DNA of 20,985 bases from JBDGPU01 sp042219525 (GCA_042219525.1 JBDGPU010000179.1:1-20985); one strand, 5' to 3'; counted from the stretch's first letter, positions 1-7,764 are shown. A program made the numbers and translations. The notes: a model not told the origin generated them from the letters alone.

Positions 1-440
1 GTGGCGCGCGCGAGCAACGCGTGCGAGGGAGGGCGGGGCGCGCCGCGCGGTGCGGGGCCGGCGCGCCCCGGCCGAGGCTGGGGAGGACCGAGGCTTGCGG
101 TAGCTGGGCGGTGCGGTCGCGGTTGCGGTTGCTGTTGCGGTCGCGTTCCTGGCGGACTGAAAGGGCGACGGCCGGTCGCGCCGAAGGGGAGTCGCTGAGC
201 CGACCCCTATCCGCGCCGGGCTGTGCTGAGAGGCGCGGATATGTCGCTCAGCGACCGCGAGCGGCCGAGGGCTTTCTGGATGTTTGCGGTGCTGTCAAGC
301 ACAGCAGCGTCTGCACCTGCCCTTCCTCTTTATAAGCAAGAGCGGCCAAGGGCTTTCTAGGCGTTTGCGGTGCCGTCAAGTGCAGCAGCGTCTGCACCTG
401 TGCCCCCTATTTATCTGCGCAAACGGACGAGACCTCCCTT
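1..440 (+). repeat. Composite repeat element, copy A (left part outside window)
   Basis: No gene is supported here. The stretch is the right part of a composite element seen again at 5265-6200, 14480-15666 and 20720-20985. Its first 32 bases match 14961-14992 exactly. In order it holds a GC hairpin (35-44 with 60-69), a TTGCGG/GTCGCG-rich tract, the motif GGACTGAAAGGG (154-165), nested hairpins (191-200 with 246-255, and 209-217 with 232-240), and a 3' array of the unit GAGCGGCCGAGGGCTTTC starting at 259 and 340, with a decayed third copy at 421. The spacing is 81 bp. ORFs across it encode only repeat-derived peptides. The rest, 441-527, shows no clear TATA box for mutL; TATTTAT near 407-413 is the nearest AT-rich box. 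Confidence 0.85.
191..255 (+). other. Nested double hairpin of composite element copy A
   Basis: The outer arms GTCGCTGAGC (191-200) and GCTCAGCGAC (246-255) pair over 10 of 10 bases. The inner arms ATCCGCGCC (209-217) and GGCGCGGAT (232-240) pair over 9 of 9. Copies B and C have the same fold with different but still complementary inner stems. It could act as RNA or as a DNA cruciform; the strand of any transcript is unknown. Confidence 0.75.
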
Positions 441-527
441 ACCTCACCACCCAGCCACTTCGACACCCATACCGACCACTCCCGATTGTACAACGCCTTC
501 AAGTAGGCCACTCACCCACACAAAGCT

Positions 528-2963
528 ATGACTGACGCGGACGCCGAAGCGAGCGATCAACCCCCCGACATCCAGGAACTGGACGAGCAGACGGTCCAGC
601 GCATCGCGGCGGGGGAGGTCGTCGAGCGCCCGGCCTCGGTGGTGAAGGAGCTCGTGGAGAACAGCCTCGACGCCGGCGCGACGCGCATCTCCGTCGCCGT
701 CGAGCAGGGCGGCAAGGAGGGGGTCCGCGTCCGCGACGACGGCGTCGGCATCCCCGCGGCCCAGCTCCGGGACGCCGTCTCCGAGCACGCGACCTCGAAG
801 ATCGGCGACATCGACGACCTCGAGGCGGGCGTCGGCACGCTCGGCTTCCGCGGCGAAGCCCTGTACACCATCGGCGCCGTCTCGCGCATGACCGTCCGCT
901 CGCGCCCCCGGGACGAGGACGGTGCTGGCGCGGAGCTCGTCGTCGAGGGTGGCGAGGTCGGCGAGGTCCAGCCGGCCGGGTGCCCGGCGGGGACGACGGT
1001 CGAGGTCGAGGACCTCTTCTTCAATACGCCCGCGCGCCAGAAGTTTCTGAAAACGGACGCAACGGAGTTCGACCACGTCAACACCGTCGTCACCCAGTAC
1101 GCGCTCGCGAACCCGGACGTCGCGGTGTCGCTGGAGCACAACGACCGCGAGGTGTTCGCCACCGAGGGGAACGGCGACCTGCGCTCGACCGTCCTCGCCG
1201 TCTACGGCCGCGAGGTCGCGGAGGCGATGGTCGAAGTCGACTGGGAACCGGATGCCGAAACCGCCGACGGTGCCGACGCCGCCGACGAGGCTCCCGTCCA
1301 GCGCATCCACGGGCTCGTCTCCCATCCCGAGACGACCCGGGCTGGCCGCGACTACCTCGCGACGTTCGTCAACGACCGGTACGTGACCGCGAACGTCCTC
1401 CGCAACGCCGTCGTCGAGGCGTACGGCGGCCAGATAGCGCCGGATCGGTACCCCTTCGCGGTCCTCTTCGTCGAGGTCCCCTCGGGCAGCGTCGACGTCA
1501 ACGTCCACCCACGGAAGATGGAGGTCCGGTTCGATGACGAAGGGACCGTCACCGAGCAGGTCGAGGACGCCGTCGAAGGCGCCCTCCTGGACCACGGCCT
1601 CATCCGGTCGACCGCCCCGCGCGGGCGCTCCGCGCCGGACGAGGCCCGGATCGACCCCGAATCCGACGACGGCGAGGTCAACGGCGGCGCCGGAACCGCC
1701 CACGAGCGCGCCGCCGACCTCGACGCGGGAGACTCAGGCGACGAGGAAGCCGTCGCCAACGACACGAGGGCCACGGACGACAGCCTCGCTGGCGGGACCA
1801 CCGTGGACGAAACTGCCGCGGCGAGTGACGGCGAAGAGGCTGCAGGCGACGACGCCACCGCCGACGACCCGACCGTCGCCACCGAACTCGGTCCCGACGA
1901 CGAGGACGCCTGGACGGTCGAGGGGATGGGCACGGAGTCCACGCCAAGCGCGGACGAGAGCCGGAACGACTCTGAGGGTGCGTCCGACTCTAGCTCACTC
2001 GGCGACGCCGCGTCGACCACGGAATCGACGCCGGGGCACAACGCTGCCAGGACGGACTCGGAAGCCCTGTCGCCCAGAAACTGGCAAACCGACGTCGACG
2101 ACGAGGACGCCGATTCGGATGCGACCGAGGAAACGGAGTCAGCGACCAGGGACCCAGCCACCGACCCGCCGAGCGGCGATCCGATGGCCGACACGTCCCG
2201 CACGCGGGCCGGTGACCTGGGTGGTCGAGCCACCCCGGCGGACACCGAGAGCGACGATCCGAGCCAGTCCCCGACGCGCCACGTCGTCGACGCCGCGAGC
2301 CAGCGCACGCTCGACGGGGCGGAGACGACGGCGGAGCGCGAGTACGACGGTCTCCCGCGGCTCCGGGTCCTCGGCCAGCTCCACGACACCTACGTCGTGG
2401 CCGAGGCGCCGGACGGGCTCGTCCTCATCGACCAGCACGCGGCCGACGAGCGCGTCAACTACGAGCGACTCCAGGCCGAATTCGCCGATGGAGCCGACAC
2501 GCAGGCGCTCGCGGAGCCGGTGCGGGTCGAACTCACGGCGCGCGAGGCCGCCCTCTTCGCGGAGTACACCGACGAGCTTGCCGAGATCGGCTTCCGCGCG
2601 GAGCGCGCTGGCGACCGCGAGGTCGTCGTCAGCGGCGTTCCGGCGGTGTTCGACGCCACGCTCGACCCCGAACTCCTGCAGGACGTGCTCACCTCCTTCG
2701 TCGACGAGGCGGGCGACGGCGAGGAGCCGGTGACGGACGTCGTCGACGAGCTGCTCGCGGACCTGGCCTGTTACCCCTCCGTGACGGGGAACACGTCGCT
2801 GACCGAGGGCTCCGTGGTCGACCTCCTCGACGCGCTCGACGCATGCGAGAACCCCTACGCCTGCCCGCACGGTCGCCCCGTCGTGATCGCGTTCGACCGC
2901 GACGACATCGAGGACCGCTTCGAGCGCGACTACCCCGGCCACTCGGGCCGACGCGCGGAGTGA
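528..2963 (+). CDS. mutL: DNA mismatch repair protein MutL (endonuclease-type)
   Basis: MutL couples mismatch recognition by MutS to strand incision and removal. The N-terminal GHKL ATPase has E41 and N45 in KELVENSLDAGA, the DDGVGI motif near 69-74, and HATSKI and GFRGEAL further on. Residues from about 365 to 600 are an acidic low-complexity linker. The C-terminal domain carries the metal-dependent nicking motif DQHA-x2-E-x4-E at 635-646 and CPHGRP at 779, as in nicking MutLs that lack MutH. Q592-RTLDG just before this domain resembles a sliding-clamp contact; that is inference. At 811 residues it is longer than bacterial MutL because of the linker. The ATG start places the ATPase motifs at normal positions. 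No mutS is visible; the upstream DNA is a repeat element. The sugar kinase follows after 66 bp and has its own TATA-like box. Confidence 0.97.
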   Translation: MTDADAEASDQPPDIQELDEQTVQRIAAGEVVERPASVVKELVENSLDAGATRISVAVEQGGKEGVRVRDDGVGIPAAQLRDAVSEHATSKIGDIDDLEAGVGTLGFRGEALYTIGAVSRMTVRSRPRDEDGAGAELVVEGGEVGEVQPAGCPAGTTVEVEDLFFNTPARQKFLKTDATEFDHVNTVVTQYALANPDVAVSLEHNDREVFATEGNGDLRSTVLAVYGREVAEAMVEVDWEPDAETADGADAADEAPVQRIHGLVSHPETTRAGRDYLATFVNDRYVTANVLRNAVVEAYGGQIAPDRYPFAVLFVEVPSGSVDVNVHPRKMEVRFDDEGTVTEQVEDAVEGALLDHGLIRSTAPRGRSAPDEARIDPESDDGEVNGGAGTAHERAADLDAGDSGDEEAVANDTRATDDSLAGGTTVDETAAASDGEEAAGDDATADDPTVATELGPDDEDAWTVEGMGTESTPSADESRNDSEGASDSSSLGDAASTTESTPGHNAARTDSEALSPRNWQTDVDDEDADSDATEETESATRDPATDPPSGDPMADTSRTRAGDLGGRATPADTESDDPSQSPTRHVVDAASQRTLDGAETTAEREYDGLPRLRVLGQLHDTYVVAEAPDGLVLIDQHAADERVNYERLQAEFADGADTQALAEPVRVELTAREAALFAEYTDELAEIGFRAERAGDREVVVSGVPAVFDATLDPELLQDVLTSFVDEAGDGEEPVTDVVDELLADLACYPSVTGNTSLTEGSVVDLLDALDACENPYACPHGRPVVIAFDRDDIEDRFERDYPGHSGRRAE

Positions 2964-2987
2964 GCGGCCCCCCGGTTCGCACGTAAA

Positions 2988-2993
2988 TTTAAG
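2988..2993 (+). promoter_or_regulatory. TATA-like box for the PfkB sugar kinase
   Basis: TTTAAG sits in an AT-rich patch about 40 bp before the GTG at 3030. This would give a short leader of roughly 14 nt. It suggests transcription independent of mutL. Confidence 0.4.
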
Positions 2994-3029
2994 CCGGAGC
3001 CCGCGCAAATTTGCTCACGGTATCGTCCA

Positions 3030-4001
3030 GTGACTGACCTCGTAACCTTCGGCGAAGCGCTACTCCGCCTGTCGCCGCCACGGGGCGACCGGCTGGAGAC
3101 GGCCGACACGTTCGCCGTCGGCGTCGGCGGCCCCGAAAGCAACGTCGCCGTGGGAGCGGCCCGCCTCGGTACCAACGCCGTCTGGCTCTCGAAGCTCCCG
3201 GATTCACCCCACGGGAACCGGCTTGCGGGCGAACTGCGGCGCCACGGCGTGCGGACGGGCGTCGCGTGGACCGACCCGGCGGAGAGCCGTGCTGGCGTGG
3301 CCTACCTCGAACGCGGCGGGGACCCGCGCGGGCCGACGGTCCACAGCGACCGCGCCGGCACGGCGTTCACCACGGTCCGACCGGGGGAGCTGCCGACGGA
3401 GGTGTTCGAGTCGGCGACGGCGTTCCACGTCTCGGGCGTCACGCCGGCGCTCTCGTCGACGACGGCGGAAACGACGGCCGCGCTCCTTTCGGCCGCCGGC
3501 GACGCCGACGTAACGCGCTCGCTGGACCTCCGCTACCGGGCGTCGCTCTGGAGCCCGGACGAGGCGCGGGCCGCCTACGAAACCCTCTTTCCGGACGTCG
3601 ACCGGCTGTTCGTCCCCCGGCGGGACGCGATCGACGTCCTCGGTGCGGAGGGGAACGCCGTCGAGATCGCGCACGGCCTGGAGACGGAGTTCGACTTCGA
3701 GACGGTCGTCGTCACCCGACACGACGACAGCGCGCTCGCGATCCACGACGACTCCGTCTACGAGCAGGACGCCTACACGGCCGACACGGTCGAGGAAAGC
3801 GGGGCGATGGACGCGTTCGTCGCCGGCTACCTCGCGAAGCGCCTCGACGACGCTGCGGTGCAGGAGGCGCTCAAGTGGGCGGCCGCCACCGCCGCACTCA
3901 AACGCACCATCGACGGCGACCTCCCGGTGGTCACGGTCGACGAAGTCGAACGCGTCGTCAGCGACGAGCATGACGTGACGGGCGAGCCAGTTCGTCGGTA
4001 A
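3030..4001 (+). CDS. PfkB/ribokinase-family sugar kinase (KDG kinase-like)
   Basis: This 323-residue protein has the ribokinase fold. The N-terminal LVTFGEALLRLSPP and the sugar-binding GGPESNVAVGAARLG near 31-45 resemble 2-keto-3-deoxygluconate kinases of the semiphosphorylative Entner-Doudoroff pathway used by haloarchaea. The catalytic loop reads ESGAMDAFVAGY. The base Asp is present (D261), but the usual GAGD anion-hole motif is GAMD, with Met260 in place of Gly. The substrate is therefore uncertain; a 2-keto-3-deoxy sugar acid or fructose are the main options. The start is GTG at 3030, with the family's typical first beta strand immediately after it. A GfcR-type sugar-pathway regulator lies elsewhere in this window, but no direct link is shown. 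Confidence 0.85.
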   Translation: MTDLVTFGEALLRLSPPRGDRLETADTFAVGVGGPESNVAVGAARLGTNAVWLSKLPDSPHGNRLAGELRRHGVRTGVAWTDPAESRAGVAYLERGGDPRGPTVHSDRAGTAFTTVRPGELPTEVFESATAFHVSGVTPALSSTTAETTAALLSAAGDADVTRSLDLRYRASLWSPDEARAAYETLFPDVDRLFVPRRDAIDVLGAEGNAVEIAHGLETEFDFETVVVTRHDDSALAIHDDSVYEQDAYTADTVEESGAMDAFVAGYLAKRLDDAAVQEALKWAAATAALKRTIDGDLPVVTVDEVERVVSDEHDVTGEPVRR

Positions 4002-4130
4002 GCTTCCAGCGCGAACTCAGGCCGACGACGGGGGCAATGCCAGCGCCGGTAGTGCCAGCACCGGCAACGCCAGCCCCAGCAGCCAGACTGGCCGGAAATC
4101 CCTTTGGGGCACCCGGAGTAGCGCCGCCGT

Positions 4131-5237
4131 ATGCGACGTCTCACAGTGCTCGTTGCGACGCTGCTCGTCGTCTCCATGGCCGCGCCGGCGGCGGTGACGC
4201 CGGCTGCCGCGGGCGAGCACGAGTACGACGGGAAGCACGTCAGCTTCGACATCAAGTCGAACGGTATCGCGGAATACAGCGTCAACAACGAAACGCTGTT
4301 CAGCTCGGTGAAGACCCAGGCGGCCTCCGAGGCCGCCGTCGACGTCGGTGCCGGCGTCGACGCGAGCGCGATCGCCGGGTTCGAGGGCGCCGGACTCGAG
4401 GCCACGTCGACGACGACCGCTGCGGCACGCTTCCGGACCGAGAACGGGGCACAGGTCGCCGCCCACGATACCGAACGCGGGCACCTGACGATCCACGCGA
4501 CGGAACAGCGGACGCTCGTCCAGATCAACATGTCCGACCCGGTCGGGACGACGCCGAAGGGGACACTTATCGTCGTCGGCGGCGCCAAGCAAGTCGGTTC
4601 CGTCTTTATCGTCGGTGAGGGGAACCTGAGCATCACCGAGGAAGGGAACATCGTCGCCGACCTGCACAAGGGGTCCGGGCTGGTCTTCCGATCGAACGGG
4701 GAGAACCGGACGACGCAGGATCAGGCGACTGAGCGGCTGATCGAGCGCGGTGCCGCCGCCGGCGAGGTGTACGTCTCAAAGCGAAACGGTGAGGTTGTGG
4801 CCGACACGGTCCAGTACGACACCGACATCTCCGTCGAGATCGCCCAGTACGAGAAAGGGTTCGTCGAGGTCGCCGTCAACCGAACGACGGAGAAGGGGAC
4901 GATCGTCATCATGGAGGTGAGCAAGAAGCTGATCGAGGACCCCGGCGCCGCCTCAGTCCGGGTGAGTGGCACGGAAGCAACGCGAGTCGATACGCATGCC
5001 GAGTTGCGCCGCTCGCTCGGCAAAGGTGAGCCGACCTACAAGGTGAGCCAGGCCACGACGAGCCAGGCGAACGCCGCGGTCCTCGTGGCCATCGACAGCT
5101 TCTCGCGGCAGACGGTCGTCATCGAGGAACGCCAGGAGAGCACGCCCGTCGAGGAGTCGGCGCCCGGATTCGGCGTCTCCGCCGCGCTGCTGGCGATGCT
5201 GACGGCGACGCTGGCTGCTCGACGCTACGCGCAGTGA
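4131..5237 (+). CDS. Secreted surface protein with PGF-CTERM anchor
   Basis: This 368-residue protein is of unknown function. It begins with a Sec-type signal peptide (MRRL, a hydrophobic stretch to about 24, AxA-type cleavage near 27). It ends in PGFGVSAALLAMLTATLAARR from residue 345, the tripartite PGF-CTERM signal. In haloarchaea archaeosortase A processes this signal and the protein becomes lipid-anchored on the cell surface. The mature part has five N-glycosylation sequons (N53-E-T, N133-M-S, N165-L-S, N192-R-T, N250-R-T), consistent with an S-layer-associated glycoprotein. The middle looks beta-rich, with no catalytic motif I recognise. The 129 bp before it hold a short GCC-AGC-rich direct repeat (about 4036-4090) and no convincing TATA box. 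Confidence 0.85.
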   Translation: MRRLTVLVATLLVVSMAAPAAVTPAAAGEHEYDGKHVSFDIKSNGIAEYSVNNETLFSSVKTQAASEAAVDVGAGVDASAIAGFEGAGLEATSTTTAAARFRTENGAQVAAHDTERGHLTIHATEQRTLVQINMSDPVGTTPKGTLIVVGGAKQVGSVFIVGEGNLSITEEGNIVADLHKGSGLVFRSNGENRTTQDQATERLIERGAAAGEVYVSKRNGEVVADTVQYDTDISVEIAQYEKGFVEVAVNRTTEKGTIVIMEVSKKLIEDPGAASVRVSGTEATRVDTHAELRRSLGKGEPTYKVSQATTSQANAAVLVAIDSFSRQTVVIEERQESTPVEESAPGFGVSAALLAMLTATLAARRYAQ

Positions 5238-5286
5238 TTCGCTGAGTCGTCTTTCGGTGGGCGTGTTTCTTCGGTTGGACGGAGTC

Positions 5287-5497
5287 CGTCGCTGGCGACG
5301 TCACTCGATATGGCTTGAAAGTTCCAAACGCTGAGACAAGCGCTTTTTGTGTAGTTTATTCGTTCTTCGTCGCCAGCGACACCACTCAGCATGCTTCGAA
5401 AGCCCCAGCCACTGAGGTGGTCGCTTTCCATGTGGTTAACTCGGTCAATGTTGCTGCTGAAACCACTCAGCAGGCCCAGAAAGCCCCAGCCGCTGAC
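5287..5497 (+). repeat. 5' array of ~81-bp repeats, copy B (three units)
   Basis: The CACTC anchor recurs at 5302, 5383 and 5464, exactly 81 bp apart. Each unit runs from a GTCGC-NN-GCGAC palindrome (clear in units 1 and 2) through ACCACTCAGCATGC to GAAAGCCCCAGCCGCTGAG, then an AT-rich spacer. The first unit is decayed. The reverse complement of the 3' array unit aligns with this unit, so the two arrays face each other. Confidence 0.85.
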
Positions 5498-5605
5498 CGG
5501 TCGCGCTGCTCGCTGCGCTCCTCATCCGGCTCACTCGCTCCCTTCGGTCGCTCGTTCGCCGGGATTGCGGTGCTTGCTTCGCAGTGCTTCCCGCTCAGCG
5601 GCTGC

Positions 5606-5860
5606 CCCTTTCAGTCCCACCCAGGAGTAGTAGCCGGGCGTCGCTCGCGGCGGTTGGTTGGCTGCCGACGTAGGCCGGCTGTGTGGCGTGCGGTGCGGGG
5701 CGGCCGGCGCGCGCGAGCAACGCGTGCGAGGGAGGCCGGCGCCGAGGCGGTGCGTTCCGGCGCCGGCCGAGGCTGGGGAGGGCTGAGGCTTGCCGTCGCG
5801 GTCGCGTTGCTGTCGCTGTCGCGGTGCAGTTGCTGTGGCGGTCCTGGCGGACTGAAAGGG
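5606..5860 (+). other. Long-range 12-bp inverted pair in the core of copy B
   Basis: CCCTTTCAGTCC (5606-5617) and GGACTGAAAGGG (5849-5860) pair perfectly and enclose about 230 bases. The same pair occurs in copy C (14862-14873 with 15149-15160), enclosing about 275 bases. Inside is a hairpin, GGCCGGCGCC (5734-5743) with GGCGCCGGCC (5759-5768), around a 15-base loop containing GCGGTGCG. Copies A and C have a hairpin at the same place with other stem sequences. Confidence 0.75.
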
Positions 5861-5986
5861 CGATGGCCGCTCTCGTGAGCGAAGCGAACGAGACCATGGA
5901 AGTCGCAGCCCGGACCCGTCCGTCGGGCGGTGCGGAGAGACGCAACGGAAGCCCGGACCGTCTTCCAGTGGTCGCGCCGCAGGGGA

Positions 5987-6051
5987 GTCGCTGAGCCGAC
6001 CCCTATCCGCGGCGGGCGGTGCTGAGAGCCGCGGATATGTCGCTCAGCGAC
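5987..6051 (+). other. Nested double hairpin of composite element copy B
   Basis: The outer arms GTCGCTGAGC (5987-5996) and GCTCAGCGAC (6042-6051) are perfect complements. The inner arms ATCCGCGGC (6005-6013) and GCCGCGGAT (6028-6036) also pair 9 of 9. The inner stem differs from copy A at pair 8 (C-G there, G-C here) while still pairing. Confidence 0.75.
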
Positions 6052-6054
6052 CGC

Positions 6055-6200
6055 GAGCGGCCGAGGGCTTTCCGGGAGTCTGCGTTGCTGTCTAGAGCAA
6101 GACCGTATCATCTGTCCAAACCAACACAGAGCGAGCGGCCGGGGGCTTTCAAGAAGTCTGCGTTGCTGTCGAGAGCGAGTACATACTACCTCTCCAAACC
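6055..6200 (+). repeat. 3' array of ~80-bp repeats, copy B (two units)
   Basis: Units start with GAGCGGCCGAGGGCTTTC at 6055 and a near copy at 6133 (78 bp apart). Each is followed by TCTGCGTTGCTGTC and a spacer. The array ends just before the stop codon of the MFS gene on the other strand. Confidence 0.8.
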
Positions 6201-6211
6201 AACTCCGAAGG

Positions 6212-7543
6212 TCACTGATAGGCTTCGAATTCCTCGCCGAACACGAGGAAGTAGCCGGTCCCGACGAGACCGACCACGCTGGCGATGGAGAACGCCAGGG
6301 TCGGGCTCCCGGTCGTCGTGACACCAACCGTTTCGATCGAGAACCCGCCGTAGATCGCGCCGCCGACGGCAGCGCTCGGGATGACGACGGTGTTCCGAAC
6401 GAGGTAGTAGACGCCGGTTACGCGCCCGCCTGCTGCCCGCTCGGCGGGGCCGACGATGAGCGCCTTGTGGGCCGGCAACCCGGCGAAACGGAGACCGGAG
6501 AAGGCGAACAGGAGCGTGACGACAGTTGCGTTCGCGGGTGCGTTGATGAGCAGGACCGGAAACACGGCGTACACCGCGAACCCGAGCGCGACGATGGGTT
6601 TCAGCCCGACGGCCTCCGCGGCCCGCGCGGCGGGCGGCATCGAGACCAGCGCGACCACCATCTCGATGGCGAGCAGCACGCCGAAGAAGACCGCCGGCGA
6701 GAGGTCGAACGGGCCGAGCGAGAGCCCGACTTCGAGGAACCTGACGACGACGATGACGAAGAACACGTACACCATCCCGTTGGCGAACCGGACCAGCGTG
6801 TCGCCGACGAGCAGGGACCGGAGCTCCGGCGGGAGGTTGCGGACGTCCGCGACGAGCGTCGAGACCCCCTCGAACGTCGACCCGATCGTATCCGCCTCGG
6901 CGTCGTACAGCCGGTGCTGGAGCGCGGTGGCAACGATACCGAACGCGAATGCGACCGCAAGAATGTACTGGAACCCACCGACGAACGGGCCGGCGGAGTG
7001 GAGCACGCCCGCCGCCAGCAACGGTCCGAGGAGGAAGGCCGTCCGGCGAAACACCTCGGTGCTGGCGAACCCGCGTGCGAGCTGCTCCGACGAGACGGAC
7101 TGTTTGACGATCGCGAACGTCGCGCCGAGGCCGAACGACTTCCAGGCCTGCGCGAGGAACAGCCCGACGAAGATCCAGACCCACGGTTCGAGCGTGACGC
7201 CCGCGACGACCACCGTCCCCAGGTTCGGCGCGACGAGCCAGACGAGAAACCCCAGACTCGAGCACAGCCCGAAGGCCGTCAGCGCGACCCGGGAGCCGAT
7301 CCGGTCCGAGAGCCTGCCACCAGGATACGGGTACACCGCGCCGACGAAGTTCCCGAGTGTGCCGAAGAGCCCGATGACGAACGCGCTCGCGCCCAGCTCC
7401 GCCATGTACTCCGGGAGATACCGGTTGGTCATCTGGAAGCCCAGACTGAAGGCGAACATCGCCAGCGACAGCACCAGGACGTCCCCTTCGAATGAGAGGA
7501 ACTGCCTGAAGGGGTCGAGGAGATCTGCCTCGTCGTCCGTCAT
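6212..7543 (-). CDS. Major facilitator superfamily transporter
   Basis: This 443-residue protein has about 12 hydrophobic membrane spans, the standard MFS length and layout. The N-terminus is short, acidic and cytoplasmic, and the first span begins near residue 22. The loop between spans 2 and 3 carries the MFS signature motif A (GGRLSDRIGSRV, 75-86). The long central loop follows span 6 (LYDAEADTIGSTFEGVSTL). No substrate-specific motif is recognised; a drug or metabolite exporter is possible. The ATG at 7543 is the natural start. A symmetric TATATA box at 7621-7629 lies about 80 bp upstream and could serve this gene, the microprotein gene on the other strand, or both. The 3' end abuts the arrays of composite element B. 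Confidence 0.92.
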   Translation of the reverse strand: MTDDEADLLDPFRQFLSFEGDVLVLSLAMFAFSLGFQMTNRYLPEYMAELGASAFVIGLFGTLGNFVGAVYPYPGGRLSDRIGSRVALTAFGLCSSLGFLVWLVAPNLGTVVVAGVTLEPWVWIFVGLFLAQAWKSFGLGATFAIVKQSVSSEQLARGFASTEVFRRTAFLLGPLLAAGVLHSAGPFVGGFQYILAVAFAFGIVATALQHRLYDAEADTIGSTFEGVSTLVADVRNLPPELRSLLVGDTLVRFANGMVYVFFVIVVVRFLEVGLSLGPFDLSPAVFFGVLLAIEMVVALVSMPPAARAAEAVGLKPIVALGFAVYAVFPVLLINAPANATVVTLLFAFSGLRFAGLPAHKALIVGPAERAAGGRVTGVYYLVRNTVVIPSAAVGGAIYGGFSIETVGVTTTGSPTLAFSIASVVGLVGTGYFLVFGEEFEAYQ

Positions 7544-7620
7544 ACGTGCATCTTGACGCTCCGGTGCTTCAATCTACGTCCATCGCCGCAATTATCGAGG
7601 CTGAAAATCGGCCAGAAGGG

Positions 7621-7629
7621 TTTATATAT
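7621..7629. promoter_or_regulatory. TATA-like box between the MFS gene and the microprotein gene
   Basis: TTTATATAT is the only strong TATA-like sequence in the 221-bp divergent intergenic region and reads nearly the same on both strands. It lies about 80 bp from the MFS start and 136 bp from the microprotein start, so leaders would be longer than elsewhere in this window. Confidence 0.35.
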
Positions 7630-7764
7630 CCGATGCCGAAATACCGGAGTAGACGACGCTCGCCGGGACGCGGGCTTTCTTTCAGCGGCTGCTACGTTTA
7701 GGACAAGCATTCGTGCTGGCTTCGCTTGCATCAAAATTTCCTTTCAATCCTCGATGTTCGAAAT

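Larger units (their letters stand above)
5265..6200 (+). repeat. Composite repeat element, copy B (complete)
   Basis: No gene is supported between 5238 and 6211. This is a full copy: a 5' array (5287-5497), a GC-rich core, and a 3' array of two units starting at 6055 and 6133. The core opens with the CTGCTCGCTGCGCTCCTCA segment (from about 5504), then CCCTTTCAGTCC (5606-5617), whose perfect complement GGACTGAAAGGG is at 5849-5860. Between them lie a conserved 27-base block (about 5707-5733) and a 10-bp hairpin. A copy-specific insertion occupies 5870-5970, and the nested double hairpin 5987-6051. There is no transposase, and no target-site duplication was identified. Confidence 0.88.

Noticed and set aside
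21..335. ORF inside composite element copy A with relatives in copies B and C
   Set aside because: The shared peptides come from the repeat DNA itself, are Arg/Gly/Ala-rich, shift frame between copies because of insertions, and match no protein family.
444..1703. Long minus-strand ORF opposite mutL
   Set aside because: It is an antisense shadow of a well-supported gene in GC-rich DNA; no motif is recognised.
4036..4092. GCC-AGC-rich short direct repeats before the PGF-CTERM gene
   Set aside because: These are short, imperfect and low in complexity; nothing distinguishes them from composition-driven repetition.
5611..6327. Long minus-strand ORF across copy B
   Set aside because: It runs through hairpins and into the MFS gene, has Arg/Ser/Pro-rich composition unlike haloarchaeal proteins, and is not kept in copy C.
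6456..7556. Long plus-strand ORF opposite the MFS gene
   Set aside because: It is an antisense shadow; the minus-strand frame has membrane spans and MFS motif A.
7553..7764. Plus-strand ORF between the MFS and microprotein genes
   Set aside because: It has an atypical composition, overlaps the microprotein gene in another frame, and has no recognisable domain.
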